Notes: generated by a model not told the origin, from the letters alone. DNA of 64,000 bases from Pegea sp. RAD2-039 (GCA_034620365.1 JAQGEQ010000084.1:806001-870000); one strand, 5' to 3'; shown: positions 46,421 through 60,776, counted from the stretch's first letter. Numbers and translations are program-made.

Positions 46421-49400
46421 TCACATATAAGTCCAGCTAGCTAAGGTTTCAGGCATTCGGTTGCGCTGTTGTTGATGTTGGCTGGTCTCCTTCCTAAACG
46501 TCACAAAATATTCATGCAAAAACAAAACAACAAAAAACATAAATAGTAATCAAACACGAAAATATTTGATTTTCACTTTTACATATCAAAAAAAACAACA
46601 AAAACGACATGCAGTGTGTGGCTTCAAGCATGCATCTAATAGCTGATTTCAATTAAACAGCAAATATTAGTACGAAGAAAGCTTCTACAAATTAGTTAGA
46701 CTGATTAGAAGGTTTTTGATCGCATATTAATTGAGAGATAAACTTGGCAATTGAAGCAATAAATTGTAATAATTAAGTGGTTTAGGCTAATAAGAGTCTT
46801 ACCAATGATTTCTTATCTCGTTTAGCTTGTATTTGTCAAGTAACTGAAAATTGATGGTCATAAAGTTTGTTAATAAGCCTCAATCATACTATTAGAAGTT
46901 GAAGCAAGTATTTAAACAGTTTTGTTATCTTCAACAAATCGGGGTACGATATTGAACTAATAAAGCAAATTAGTGTGAACTAAACAGACATATAAATCGT
47001 CCCTTTCACCACTAGTACTAGCAAGTTCCCCTTGTTTAGCTATCTATTACAGGCAACTATAAGCAAGTTACCATGTGTTAATTTTCATTGTTTATTTATG
47101 ACTCTCATGAAATATCGTTTAGCATCAGACCAATTATCACTGTAAGGTATTATCGAGGATTTATCTACTTTCAATCTATTAAAGAAGGAAGTTGTACCTG
47201 TGTACATGACCTGGGTGTAGCCTCCGGTTGGACGAAGCCTGTCGTTGTCTGGCTAGGAACGATTGTCCTGGGTTTGTGTGTGATAATCTTTCATCTACAG
47301 CTTTTCTGTGTAATTGCATACCCTGAAAAAAGTCTTTTTAATCCAACTACCAACTTAGATGTCTACTGACCATGTTGTACCATGCGTTGACGATATATTT
47401 CTCTTCTTGGTCCCTAACTTGTGAAGATTTTTCGTAATCTTTCTGTAACATCAACATCACAACATGATTATTTTCACAAATCATCTCAAACTTTACCTCT
47501 AATTGTTTAATATATTTCTCTTTATCTGCTATCTCCATCTTCAGTTTGGTTAGTTGCGGGTCAGAGGCTTGATTTTGCCTGGAGTCTAAATTTCGAATTA
47601 CTTTCTTCGCTTTTTCCAAATAACTGAAAATGTAGATAGAAGTTAACATCTTGAGCTTATGTGGTTGATTCAAATACTTTTTGTATCTTTCTTCCATCAA
47701 CTTCATATCTTTTTCTTTCTGCTGAAGCTGTTCTTTCAATTCATTAACAATTTTCTCTACAAAAAGATTAGAAAATTACAAAAAGTGGTTTTGAACAGCA
47801 GCCTAATCACCGTCTTGAGCAATATGCCCTTCAAAGGTATCGATGTATTTGTTCTTTCTTTGTAATTCTTCATTAGTTTGTTTCAACTTTAACCTTTGTT
47901 TGAAAAAACAACAAATTAATCACCAAATATAAAACAACTTTCCTTTCTATGACTTACAGGTGTTCAGTTACCTTCCTTCTTAAAGCAGCATTCTGTAAAA
48001 AAACAAAAAGTTGTAGATTACAAATTTGACAAATAAATAAATTCGAATGAAAAGTTTCAGCGTGCAAAATAATAAGTGGGACTCACATTTGACTGAAAAG
48101 TAGAGACATGCATGATAAGTGAGAAGAGTTAGTGAGGTTTACATGCAAACAAAAAATGAATTTATGAAAAACAACGAAATAGGGTTAGTTAGGAGTCGTT
48201 AGAAACTGATGAAGTTAAATCAACATCCCGAACCTCATCATCTGAATCACCGTGATCTTGGAGTTGCTTTTGTAGCTCAGCTATTTGTTCCATCAGTTCA
48301 GTAACTCTTTGTTTGCTGATCCTAAAATAAGCTCTTGTGATTGGTTGAAGGTTAACCAATCAGAACAAACTTGTTTTCAGTTTCAATTTCGTTGATTCTT
48401 GAATTTGCAGCATCCAAATCATCATTGAGTGAATTGATTCGTTCATCACCTCGTTCACCCTGCTCTAATTTTAACATCTTGTTTTCATGTTCAAGCCGAA
48501 TCACTTTCTCCCTAAGACAAAGTCAACTTTAGTGTCTTTAGAAAAGATCACAGAAGAAATCCTACTTCAGTTGTAGTTGAGTTTCGTGACTTCCTTCTGA
48601 GAGTAATTGTTCATTCATAAAACCATGCTGGCCTGAATGAGCAAGTTGCAGATCTTCATTAGTTTGCCGAAGTGAATTCCGCTCAGCAATCAGTCTCTGA
48701 TATTTCAAAGATCAAGCAAACATATTTGAAGATGTAGTTAAAGACCTCTTTTTCCGATTGCAAATTTTTGATGCTTTCATTCTTGTTTTGAATCTCAAAC
48801 TCAGCTTTGCTGGCTCTTCTAGTCTCTTCAGCTAATCTTGTTTGAGTGTCAACCAGCTGCAATTTGAAGAGATCATTTTCAAATGATCAATCGACGAATC
48901 AATTTACTTTTCTTGTATTTGATTCTTGTTGAGCTTTAGCTACTTGCGCCTTCTTTAGATCATCTTCAAGTGCTACAATCTTACCTACATATTCAGTGTT
49001 CTTATCTTCCGATAACTTCAACTGAAACATCAAAACTTCCTTCATCAACTCTCTTTCTTATTTTTACTGATCACCACCTGATGACGAAGTTCGTTGAACT
49101 CGGTGAGACGATCTTTATAGGTTTGAACTAAATCTTCCAGTTTCGTCGCTTTATCATTTGCAGACTTCAAGTAATCAACTTCATCTTTCAATTTCCTAAA
49201 GACACAAATCATCATCATCATCGAGCTGATGACGTCACACTGTACCTGGATTCTTCAGCCAGATCCGAATATTCGACTTGTTTAGCTTGGGACTCTGAAA
49301 GATCATGCTCTAGGACCTCACACTTTAACTTGTAGTCTTCCAGGGCAGCTTCTAACCTTCAATTGAATATGTAAAGGAGTTTGAGTATAAAAAGATCGTC

Positions 49401-51604
49401 TTCTACTTGTAAGTCTCCTCTTGAAGCTCATTTATTTGATGAATCATTTGAGTATGTCTTATAGAAGCAGAAGAGTTTGGATCATCGTAACTATCCGTGT
49501 TCAACCGCTTTTGTAACTGATCATTTTCAACTTCAATATTACTTTTCTCTTCTTGCAGGACTGCCACCTAGTGACAGAAAAATCGAATTTGGCATCATTT
49601 AAAAGACTGTGTGATGTCATACTTGCATGTCCAGCTCATGACAGCGCTGAGCCATCTCTTCTTTTTCACCAACCGCATCATTTAACTTATCTTGCAAATC
49701 TTTTAACTGTTGATTGAAATTAACTTCCTCGGATGCAGGGCTCTCATCATCAAAGTGATCCATAACATCCTAGGATTATGATTGGTTAGCTACAAAAGTG
49801 CAAGAAGATATCTACCTGAATCGCGGTCATTACGACTTGTTGGATGTTTGCATCTAGCTGCATCAAATCCTCGATGTATTCTAAGATGAAAGAAATTTAC
49901 AACTCCTTGAAGTTCTCAATTAAAAACTCGAAAGAGGGTCAGAAAAACATGAAGATGTCAATAAAATGTAAATGGGGGGCTTTGAAAGTGTAAAAACCAA
50001 TCAATTGAAGATAAAAATAAAACTATAAAAGTGGGAATTCAATCAAAACAATTCTGATTGAAATAAATGTCACTTACTTTGCTTGTTCGGACAGCTAACA
50101 GCAAGTCCTAAAAGAACTTGAAGCAGTTGACTAACATGGTAAGGGTCAGAATGTTCACAGATACGATTTACATCAGGCATTTCGTAAAATATCATTTTGA
50201 ATCCACAAACCTACTCAGAAGACATTGAATTACTACAAAAACCAGTTGATGAATCTTTAAAATAGTTGGTAAGAAAAGATGTTTTATAATTTACCTTGAA
50301 TAAGTTTACTGATTTCAGATTTGTTTGTTTACAGTTATTATTTTAGATGAAAAAGTTTTAAAGGTAAGTTAGCTATAAGTCTATCTTTAAAACATTCTTT
50401 GAAAAAGGTTTAAACTAAAATCTTTAAAAAAATACTTAGGAAAAAAGTATTTTACAAATAGAAAAACTTTAATGAATTAGACATTATTAAAAAATGTGGA
50501 TAAATTCATGACTTTCTTAAAAATATATATAAAACAGCTATAAGAATAACATAGTTTTTACTTCTTTTAGATATTCAGCCATCTTAAAGATTACTTTTTT
50601 TACGTTGCTTGACTGAAACAAAAAAAAATAAAATTTATGTAATCAGCTTTTTTGTAAATTTCAAAATAACTTTCATCTAAGAATAATCACTCTTAAGTAA
50701 AATAGAAGAACACCAATCGAAAGAGAGATTAAGTAGAATCAGATTTTACTGAATCAAACTCAGCTAGACTTATACAGTTAATTGTACCGATTATAAAGAA
50801 CAATATTTTAAATCAAACTAAAGAATATATCCTAAAAAGTGAACAGTAAAAAACCTTCAATCTAAGATTATCTCCAACACCAAGCTTGATGCGAGTCAGC
50901 CATTCATCAGAAAAGTGATCTGAATCTCTAGAAGCAATTGATTAATCATTAGTAAAGATAGATTTGATTAAATACCACAAATATTTTACAAATCATTTAA
51001 TATAGATGCTTGAGTTAAATAAAGTAAAATTTTCTAAGCTGTATAAGTCTTATGCTATATGATTATATAGTTCATGTGTTTGTTTATAAAAAATTAGCAG
51101 ATGTAAGCCTAGTACAGACAAGGTTAAATAAACATCCCTTTTTTTAAATAGGTTTTATAATCATTGAAAAATATATCCAGCATCAAATATGTAATTGAAG
51201 TTTAACAAAAACAAAACAAAAATAATATTTAAAAAGTTACTTTAGTTCATTTACTCAATGCTATGACACATACAAGTTTATTATAAAGGTTTCATACTAA
51301 CTTTTGATCATTTAAATAGTACTAACAACAAATCAAACTTACATCAGATGTAAGACTTTTGCAACAACAACGCCATCTGTGAAGTTTCGTACTTGTGTAT
51401 GTTCTACATCAATATTAAAAGTTGATACCTACCAAAAAGAAACAAAATACTATGATAAAAATCACTTACAGCTAAACTCTTAAGTCTTATGATATCATCA
51501 AATAATGCAAGTTATCAGAAAGTTTTTGAGACAAATACTTATCAAGGTTTAAAATAACTTACCCATAAAATTAAAGAGTCACAAAGCTGGGTCGGATCAA
51601 CCAT
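46421..51604 (-). CDS. HOOK: HOOK dynein-cargo adaptor
   Basis: HOOK proteins link cargo to dynein/dynactin on microtubules. Exons, all in phase: 51604-51563, 51428-51343, 50927-50855, 50612-50562, 50210-50078, 49880-49816, 49769-49623, 49567-49407, 49356-49246, 49195-49078, 49021-48908, 48856-48746, 48696-48566, 48511-48371, 48321-48234, optional 48092-48087 (6 nt), 47992-47958, 47893-47811, 47756-47678, 47623-47497, 47442-47371, 47322-47198 and 46493-46421. This gives about 723 residues; human HOOK3 has 718. The N-terminal Hook domain keeps ESLLTW-like, FTDGVVVAKVL, W..RIK..VGDN and PDVN.I.EHSD motifs. Long coiled coils follow (AQRCHELDMQVAVLQEEK, RLEHENKMLKL). The C-terminal EEKYIV.AWYNM and GQSFLARQRQA motifs are present. 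If the last intron is not removed, the frame ends at 47179 with a different short tail and an AATAAA at 47096-47091. Confidence 0.93.
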
Positions 51605-53300
51605 TTTAAGTTTTATCAAAAGTAGAAATCAAAAGCAATAAAAATTTTAATTCTCTACATAAAATGAAAAATTCTGTTTTAGAGAAAATTAAAAAAGTAT
51701 ATAAAATATTATAAATAACAATTTTGATGAATTAAATAAATATGAAATAAACATGCAAAAACCAACCACAAATAAATATATATACATAATTAACTAGGCA
51801 ACTGTAAAGTAATTTGTATGGTGATATAAAGTCAAAGTTTAATTTGGCTTGTTACCAATAAATAAATAAAAATAAAGATCATACAGTAGGAAATATAAAC
51901 CATCAAATAATAGTTTTAAAAATGTGCATATATTTATAAACAATGGTATTGCTGATAAAATATCATAATAAGGTTTATCTGAATAATTAGTTGAATATAA
52001 CATCGTTTTTATCTTTATATGATTATAAGTGGCTTATACAAGAATATGAATAATAATTTACTTTTATAAAATGATTATGTTATACTTTAATAAAAACATT
52101 TATAGTTTATATACATCAAAATACATGAAAAATTATATTAAATTTTAAAATTACAACAATTTGTTATAAAAATAATATTATATAATTAGAAAATACTCTT
52201 GAGAAATTACAATTATTTTAACAACCTAAATAAACATAAAATTAATAAGGCTTAATTTTTTTTAATAATCGAAAAACAGATTAGAGCGCATAGTTTGCGT
52301 GACCTGTTCATTAAAAATATTTCGTAAATACATGCAAGTTTTTAGATTTCACAAAGTTAAAAAATAATTAGGTTAAAAAATAAACAAACAAAATAACGAT
52401 AAAATAGAATAAAACATTTTTTCGATAAATTCTTATTGACCAAAGCAGCTTCTGGAAAAAGAGCCATTTTCGAAGTAATGCAAAATTATTAGCATTTTTC
52501 TTGAAAAATAGCTTAAAATTTTAATAATCTATTTTTTAGCTTGATATTTATTCCGTAATGATAATTAATAGAAATAAATATACTTTAACGTAAAATAAAG
52601 CTATACAGTACCACACAGGTTATACTTAACGTTAATAATACAAACAAAGTATCACAAACAAACACCATAATGAATAATAGAAATAATTTTAAAAAATAAT
52701 AAAAACAAAATACCCGGAACCTCCGGTTTGGTAGGTTGGTAGCATTTGAATAAATAGTAAAGATTACATATGTCAAAAATTACATAAGACTATTCAAATA
52801 TTCAAATAGTCAAAATTCACATTATTCTATGACCATATCCATACGTATGTTGGATGATTTTGAAATCTATAAATAATAGGAAATTGTAAAAGAAATTAAG
52901 AATCAGGTCATAGCTTGACCTTTTTTAGTATAAATACAAGAATGCTAAATAACAAAAATAATCAGTTTAATTATTGTGCATCGTGAACTATTTTGAAAAC
53001 AATATTTATTTCATGTCAAAATTAGCTAAATAAGTTTATTTCAGTAAAAGGGTTCTGAACAAATACTCGAGCAACATTTTTTAGGCTTCGGTATCTTTAT
53101 TTGCAAATGGCCAGGTCTGAAATTACATGTTATCTCAGCTATGTTACCTTAGGAAACAATGTTAAATGTCATTTTTAAGTCATATAGATTTTATCTTTTT
53201 TCGATTTAGCTTATTAAGTCGGCATGCCACAGAAATTATGGCATTGGCTTTTATCAGAGTTTGCTTAGAAAATTTACAACTTACAAAAATTAAAGGAACA
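51605..53300. other. HOOK upstream region
   Basis: AT-rich DNA, presumably including the HOOK promoter. No gene or recognisable repeat seen. Confidence 0.4.
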
Positions 53301-54010
53301 ATTTCAATTAAAAATTTAACTTCTTAAACATAGATACTTTAAAAATTCGACGGATTAAATACGACTTAATTTTCATCTTTAAAATTATCCACAATTTAGT
53401 TGACCTTAAATTCGATACATTTTTTTCCACTAATCCTTCTCTCAAGTTATATCGACTCAGCCGACACATATTACACCTTAATAAGCCCATAATTTAATTG
53501 GTAATTTAATTAGAGTAAATTTTTTCTCATAATAGTAATAAGGACCTGCTTTGGTAGAGAATGACCATACGGGATGTGCTCTGAGTGATGATGTTAAAAA
53601 ACAAAGCACAGTGAGATGCGGAGGAAGTATACGAGCAAGTGAAATGGAATATAAAAAGTCTTTAGGGTTTCTATCTTTTCATTAGAGCTGGGCTTTCTTT
53701 TCTCTTCTTCAGTTTTTTTTTATACTGCACAATTAATACTTAGAATCAGTTGCTATCAGACATTGGCATGTCAGAATCACTCATGCTGTTCAAGCTAAAG
53801 TTGAACTGTTTTAAGATTGCCACAATTATCATTTCTAAACTGTGACTATTTTTCTCTTTTTTATGTTATTAGCATTCTGTGTTGTTATGCATCGTTATAT
53901 TGAACGAAGATTTCTGAACTGCCATGTACTACATCCTTTTTTTCTACTTTTTTATCTAAATTATATATAATCTTTTCAGGCACTCTCCTTCGCATTTATT
54001 GTAATAAAAT
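53300..54010 (+). mobile_element. LINE type B 3' fragment with an insertion
   Basis: 53310-53490 matches 29730-29880 (C-terminal part of the LINE type B protein, DTLKIRRIKYDLI and a following LKLYRLSRHILHLNKPI block). 53740-53850 matches 29885-29990 (the HVRITH/SESLMLFK end and 3' UTR). Between them lie about 250 bp of GC-richer, unmatched sequence. The element ends near 54010 in a TAATAAAATAAAAATAAAA tail. Non-functional. Confidence 0.75.
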
Positions 54011-56238
54011 AAAAATAAAATTAAAGATTAAAACCATATTCTTATATTTCCATTTTGTAGACATTGAAAATAATTTTTTGGCGTAGGTTTCGATTTTAAA
54101 GAAAAATTTTAATGAATTAGAAACTGATTAAAATAAATTCTTTTTATTTAATTGAGAAATCCCCAAAGCTTCATAACCTTTTATTATTGTTTTTAGCTTT
54201 ACCACTATGTTTACTATCGACGTTTAGTAAGAAAAAGTAAGAAAGCATGAAAATTAACTTTCACTTAATCCTAAACAAACTTCAGTTGGTGTTGCTGGCT
54301 AGTTTTATTCCTTAAATATGAATGAATTAGTTATCAACAAAATGTGTAACACAATTATCAGCTGGTTAGTTTAGCTCAAAATATAATGTTAAATCAATAT
54401 GTTGAATTATATTTGTTGGTTTCTTGTGCTTTTGTAGCTTTTCAATCATTCCATTTGCTAGACAATTGATTTTTACTGTTACGCTTCTACAGCTTTATGG
54501 CGTTATTTTGTTTTGCAGCAGCTTACAGCATTTTGTGTTCAGTTTTAGTTATACAAAATCTCTTTTAGATGAATATAAGATAATTAAATTTCAAAGTTTT
54601 TGTGAAATACTCCTTAATTGTAGCTTAGAAATCAAAAACATGTAAATGTTTAATTTATATATATAATATCACAATATCTGCCAATAGTAGTTTCAAACTT
54701 TCTATTGATAACTATTGATACAAACTGATTTGTATAAAATCAAAAATGTTAGTTAGTTTAAAAAGTTATTTCGGTTTTTATTTGAGTTTAAATTCAGTGT
54801 GAACAAACTTAATCGAGTATTAACAATAAGAAAATTCTTCTTGTTCAAATCGATAATGAAATATCTTTAAATTCAGTAGGAACTTATATTTAAAAAGTAT
54901 AGTTTGATGTTTAAAATTAACTCAATTATCAATTAGGTTATAAATAACTAAAACAGATTTGTGTTATTATAAAAACTAATTTTTTTTTTCATTTATTTAA
55001 AGTCATTTTGTTTTTAATTACAATTGGAGACATAAATAATATTTAGCGACATCCTGTATAACAGCTTAAAATAGAGAGAAGAGCCCCTATGAAGCATATG
55101 GCTAGGAAATATCTTATTATTACTAAAAACGAACATCTGATTAAAATAATTTAAGAAGAAGTCGAAATCTAATCAAGAATACTCAGATTACTTTTTCATC
55201 ATTTCATAGTCTCTAACATTTTGCTTGAGACAAAAATTTTGGTTTTAGCTTTAACAAGATGAATAAACTTTCATATTCTTTGACTTTCATGAAGTTTTTA
55301 GCTTCGTTTTTAGTTAAAGAACTTCAGCAGTTTCGCTTTCTACGAATTTATCAGTTATTTGATACTTTGAAAGAATTTTTAGAAGTGAACTAGAATAAGC
55401 CTAAAATATTTTCGCAATCTTTTGCGAAAATACTGGATAGTTTAATTTGTGGAATAGGAAAACCAAATTAATTTTTTATTGTAAAAAATACTTGAGCTCG
55501 TGAAGTTCGTTTATCGATAACAGGAAGCAAAAAAAAGGCTCAACTTTTAAAAAGCAGCAAATTTTTTAAAGACTTTTTCAAGTTAAGGAAAGTTGTTTGA
55601 AAAATCATTTAAGATTAAGTTGATGAATCAAAAGTAAAACTGAATACTTTTCAAATCTATTTTTGCCTTGCAAGAAGTCCTTTATCTATTATAAATCAAA
55701 GATCTTATCAAGCTATCAGTTCGTAGACACAAAAATTAGTTTAACAGAAACTTATCTTGTATAAAATTCAACCTAAATAAATATAAAAGGTTTGTTTATT
55801 AACACAGTAGAGATAACAATTTAGTTAAATTACTAGTAAAATAAAAGCAAAACTGAACTACAGCACGTAAAGTAAAAGCTACAAAACATATTTCATATAT
55901 TTCTATTGTTTAATAAAAAAAATAATTTTCTATTAATTTTTAAATGATTTTTGTGGTAGAAAGTATTTCCAAACAAGTTTTTTAAATCATCGGAAAACCA
56001 TTCTGACGTTTTTATATTTTTTTACTGTAATCACCATCTAAATACTTTGTTTAAGCTGAGAGCTAATGGAGATCTAACAATTGTATCACAAAAACTTTGT
56101 CCACAATGATGACCTTACGTACGTGCAGCTAAAAAGTGATCAGCTCAAAAAGTTGATCAATAAAAGCAATTTTTCTTTTATATGATACTAGAAGACTTTC
56201 ATCAAACTGAAAATAAAGATTTGGAGTTTAGTAAAATA
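54011..56238. other. AT-rich intergenic stretch
   Basis: No gene or clear repeat seen. The open frame at 54424-54645 lacks splice support and codon character. Confidence 0.4.
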
Positions 56239-59200
56239 TCAAAAAATGATTTGAATTAAAGAAAACTCACTTTGTTCTTCATCTTGTTGAAGTTTGAACA
56301 TCTGTGTTTCTTGCTGCTTATTCCTTGATTGTATTTTTGGAATCGCCAACTCTAGCTCATAAACAAATCTTTGAGTCTTCATCCGCTGAGCAGACCATTC
56401 AATCACGTGACTTATCTGAAGTAACAAATAAGGTCTTAATGATTTATAAATAGTTTTGATTAAAAAAAATTTTATTATCAAGCCAAACAGAAGCTGGTCA
56501 GATATTTTGTTGAATATTTAGCTTAAAGATTTTGATTAATTCTATTTCGAACCTTCATAGCTCGTTGTATAAAGAAGCAAGTATCATTAGAAGATGCGGA
56601 CTCTTTTATCATCTTTCTCATCCCTGGGCCAAGGATAAAAATCAACTTTGATTTTGTTTCCATCGATTTTTCAAAACTCTAAATATTATCAAATTTGTAA
56701 AATCAAGAATAGCTTTATCAACAACTAATCAACTTTTTGAAGCTTAAAAATACTCCAATTATCTTCAATGAAGTCTGTAGAAATAAGAAGAAGGACCACT
56801 CTGTCGCATCCACTAATAATAGCTTCCAAGTCTTCAGTTGTATCTGTTTAGTTTTAACAAACTCAACACTTGTTAATTAGACTACGCAAAGTAGTGATGA
56901 CTCACTAAAGGATACTCTTCCATCACGATTTTCATCGAAAGTTTCACATCCAAATCTTTTCAGATGACAATCGATGGATTGAACCGACTCTTTCACCATC
57001 TTCTGGGCATTCTCATTCATCTCACTCGAGTAACGATAGAAAAGAAATACTTTACACGAATCTACAAGACATTTCTCCATAGTAGAAATTGATTTGCTTA
57101 GATGTCATACCTATACTACTTCGTATGAAGCTTCTCTTGATACAGATCTTTATAAAGACTCGATAGTAAACTCCAAGAATGATGAGAAATATTACAAGTA
57201 AAAGAGCGCAGATAGATGCAATGAGACGATTTGTGAATTGCTGCTTTGGTTGCTTTAAATGAATGCGACATTTTTTGGGTTCTGCGTGACCTATCCGAAA
57301 TATTTGGAACTCATAGAAGCCAAGATCGCTCTTCTTTAGCTTTCTATAAATTAGATCGAAATCATATTTAACTGATCTTCCTAATGATTTCTGCAGACTT
57401 ACTTGAAAAATAGTTGCGGATGGTGAATGATTTTATCAGGTTCTCGCATCTTATCGACTGGAGGTTTTAGAAAACATTTGTTTTGTGTTTTAGATCTGTG
57501 AAAAATCATATTTTTGAGTATTAGTTCGATGTAAGGCTAATCAAATCACTTTTCAGTGTCAGTGATTAGTGAACACGTGATATCATCGTTAATTCCTGAG
57601 GCTCTTATTATATCAGCATCTTGATTTTCACAGATTAAATTTGATGACTTAGTAGCCTTCTGCAAATCTATGTTTAGTGAAAGAAGCTCGAGGATTCTAT
57701 TTACTTCACTAATCTTGTACCAAGATGAGAACGTGGTAAAAGTATTTGTATTTCCAATACCAAGCTGTGTGGTGAGAGTAAGATTAAAACTGTATCCCAA
57801 AGATGCTTCGATATTCTTTCGACAAATAACAGAAGGCTCCGTAATATGATCGAAGTCTGAAGTTAATTGAAATTATCTTTTAATTGTATCAAGTTCTAGA
57901 AGTGACTTACGTCTAACACAAACTTTGTAATGAGAAATAAACTTTGTCATGTTCCGGTAAGTTGCTGCACACGTATAAACACCCGGATGGTCAAAGGTCA
58001 TTCTCATCACTGCATACTTGTCGAAAAAAAGAGATTTTTATGAGTCTACAAGTTTTTAGGAACAAACTCACTCGGTTTTTGTCTCCATTTTCTATTGGTT
58101 CACAGTTCTTAAACCAAGTAAATCTCATTGGAGAAGATGTTGTGTGATTATTTTCTTCTACTGATTCATACTCAATGTTTTGATCTACATCTAAAAAATA
58201 TTTTAAATTTTGTTATCTTAGGTTAAAATGTTAATTATTACGAATAAATACTAAAAGAATTAGTAAAACCAATAAGTAATAGCTTATTAAACTTAGGTAG
58301 TAATACTCAGTAGCTGCAACTGTTTAGTTTGTACAGCTAAACTACACCCTGTTGACAGAATTTTAAAAATGTTGAGATTGCTACTTGAAAAATCTCATTG
58401 ATTTTTAACTTTGTTTAGTGGCTTGCATATTGCATCAAACCAGTTTCATTAAAATCTAAACCACTAGATGAGCTGATTTCAAAAACCTTTCAGAACTATT
58501 AAAATTAGAAAAATTAAAACTTTAACAACTTTTTTATCAACCAAGTAAGTTTTTCAAATGTATATGACAGCTTCACTTTTTGCTGGATTAATTGTTAAAA
58601 TGTTTGTTTACTTGTAGACAACTTCCCTTTTATCAAATCTCAATTAAGTATTCAAAATTTAGAGAAAATTCATAACTTCTAAATGTTAAAAATAATTTTG
58701 TCACAATTTTCTTGAATATAAGACTCTGATATTTAGGTTTAAAGGTAATAGTAATTGGTTTCTTATACATCTTACCATAAAATATAATTTATAATATAAT
58801 TAGGTTAGTGAGTATAAACAGTAAATTAAAAAAAGATTTAAAAAGCTGTTACCATGACAAAGAAAGGTTTTTTGACGACCTTCTTCTGCATCTGAAAGCA
58901 TTAGGTTGCTGTGATTAACCGCTTGCTGACAAGTTTCTTGTTCAAACTTGACCACTTTGACATTTACATTAGTTGCAGAACAGATCGAAAAGTTGGAGTA
59001 GATAATCTAAACAAATAATTTGAATAACCCACAGAGACTTCATCGGTTTTTACATCTTAATATTAAGCAGTATTTGTAATTAATTACGGTATTTTCAAGA
59101 AGACACACATTTTATTTTGTTTTTTAAACTGATCAATAATTCATGATTTTTCTTCAAATTGGACAGAAATAGTTTAAATTCAAGATAATAGCTGAACAAA

Positions 59201-60776
59201 TGATAAATATTCTAAAATTGTTTGTAACAAATTTACAAAAAATAAATCTATATAGACCTATTCTAGCAACTCATTTTCTACAAGATCATTAATACGAAAT
59301 CATTGCTTTTTAAAGCATCAACGAATAGTTAACACCTTTATCATGATCTTGTAGTTTACAGAAGTATTCATAAACTTCTCAGAAACTCTGTATTCTGGAT
59401 AGCTTTCAAACGGGTCATCCAGCAACAAGTCGATCGTTTCATTCAAAAGAATTATCTCTTGATCCTCATCACTTATGTAACACTGTGAAAAATATATTTT
59501 TTTATTTGAATAAAGTAAGTTTTCAAATTATCAAGAATATTCTAGGTTTGAAAGCAATACTTATCTAGAAGTGTTATTTTTGGAGTAATATATTTTCCTC
59601 TTTTCTATTACAACGAATTATATATACCTCATTTGCAATATAATCAGAAAAATATTCAAAGAAAAACATGAATGAAGAAATATATATCAAATTTAACCTG
59701 TAAATTTATTCTTAGATTAAAAGAAAACTGTTTGAAAACTCAAATTTAGTTTGCTACAAGTTTGGTTTTGGTTCAGTTTTAGATTGATAAAGTATTTATT
59801 ATAATTTTAAATTCGATTAATTATTAATTTACAATGTTGCAAGGTACTTATTATTTCAAGATTTGGTTATAATTAAGCTTTTCATTTCAGCAATATCAGA
59901 AAATAGTGTCATCATGAATAATTACTTAAGGATTTTTTCACCTTTAATATAGTGTCTTGTGTAACTTCAATTAGTTTTACATAAATATCGGATAGGAAAT
60001 TATAAAAAAAAAATTATGATTTTGAAAAGTCATACGTAAATTTACCTGAACTCTCGAAGTCTCATCTTCTCGTTCTATGTAGAACATAGCTTCATCACAT
60101 GATAGTTTTAAAGGCCAACCATTGTCGACAGTGATCGTTTTATTTGTTTCAACCGTACAGTTCCAATCAAGCCCTACTAAATTAAATCAGCTGATTTGGA
60201 AATGTTATACTGAAAATTATTTTGAGAAATGAGTTTCTATTGCAACGGTTAAGTTGAGTAATTCTGGAGGTTTTATTGATTTTTCTTAAAGTTGTAATGA
60301 AAGTAGAGATATTTTGTTTCAGCAAACTAAAAATGAAACTGTTTTTAAATTACACTGTAACCATTAGATATTATAGAAATTGGTATTAACCTAATTTAGA
60401 AAATAATGTATTTCAACAGTATATATAAAAATATAGAACAAAAATAGATGAAAAGTATCATATACTGTCTGAAACGAAACAATTTTGAACTTTTGAATAA
60501 TCTTAATCAGCTGGCATTTTTCAAATACTTTTAAAACTTTAAAAAGAAAACTTTCACTAGGCTATAAATAGTTTACTAAGCCAGAGAAAATTGAATAATG
60601 TCAAATATTTAATGTCATAATTATTAAAAAAAATATATAAAAATTTAGATTATATTTCGAAAATATTGAAGATTAAATTAGTGAATAGAAAACAAAATTA
60701 ACTTACCGTTAGTTGTAGTTACAATCCATGAAATGGCTAATAAATAACTAGCAATTTGTAAGCTTATAGAAAACAT
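56239..60776 (-). CDS. Ig-TM-TIR receptor, interleukin-1-receptor-like
   Basis: Single-pass receptor. Thirteen exons in phase: 60776-60707, 60176-60046, 59482-59336, 59006-58853, 58190-58072, 58016-57911, 57856-57550, 57495-57403, 57343-57111, 57061-56906, 56843-56734, 56678-56553 and 56415-56271 (about 632 residues). Residues 1-22 are a signal peptide. The ectodomain to about 412 has Ig-type features, clearest at W193 and GVYTC (219-223), with many Asn glycosylation sites. A membrane helix lies at 416-436. The cytoplasmic part (about 455-620) is a TIR domain: CKVFLFYRYSS (box 1-like), FDENRDGRVS (box 2-like), CDRVVLLLIS.DFIEDNW, and RFVYELELAIP in the place of box 3. It would signal through MyD88-type adaptors in the IL-1R scheme. 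The last donor (56270) is strong, but the downstream exon is unclear; reading on gives a stop at 56239. Confidence 0.85.
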
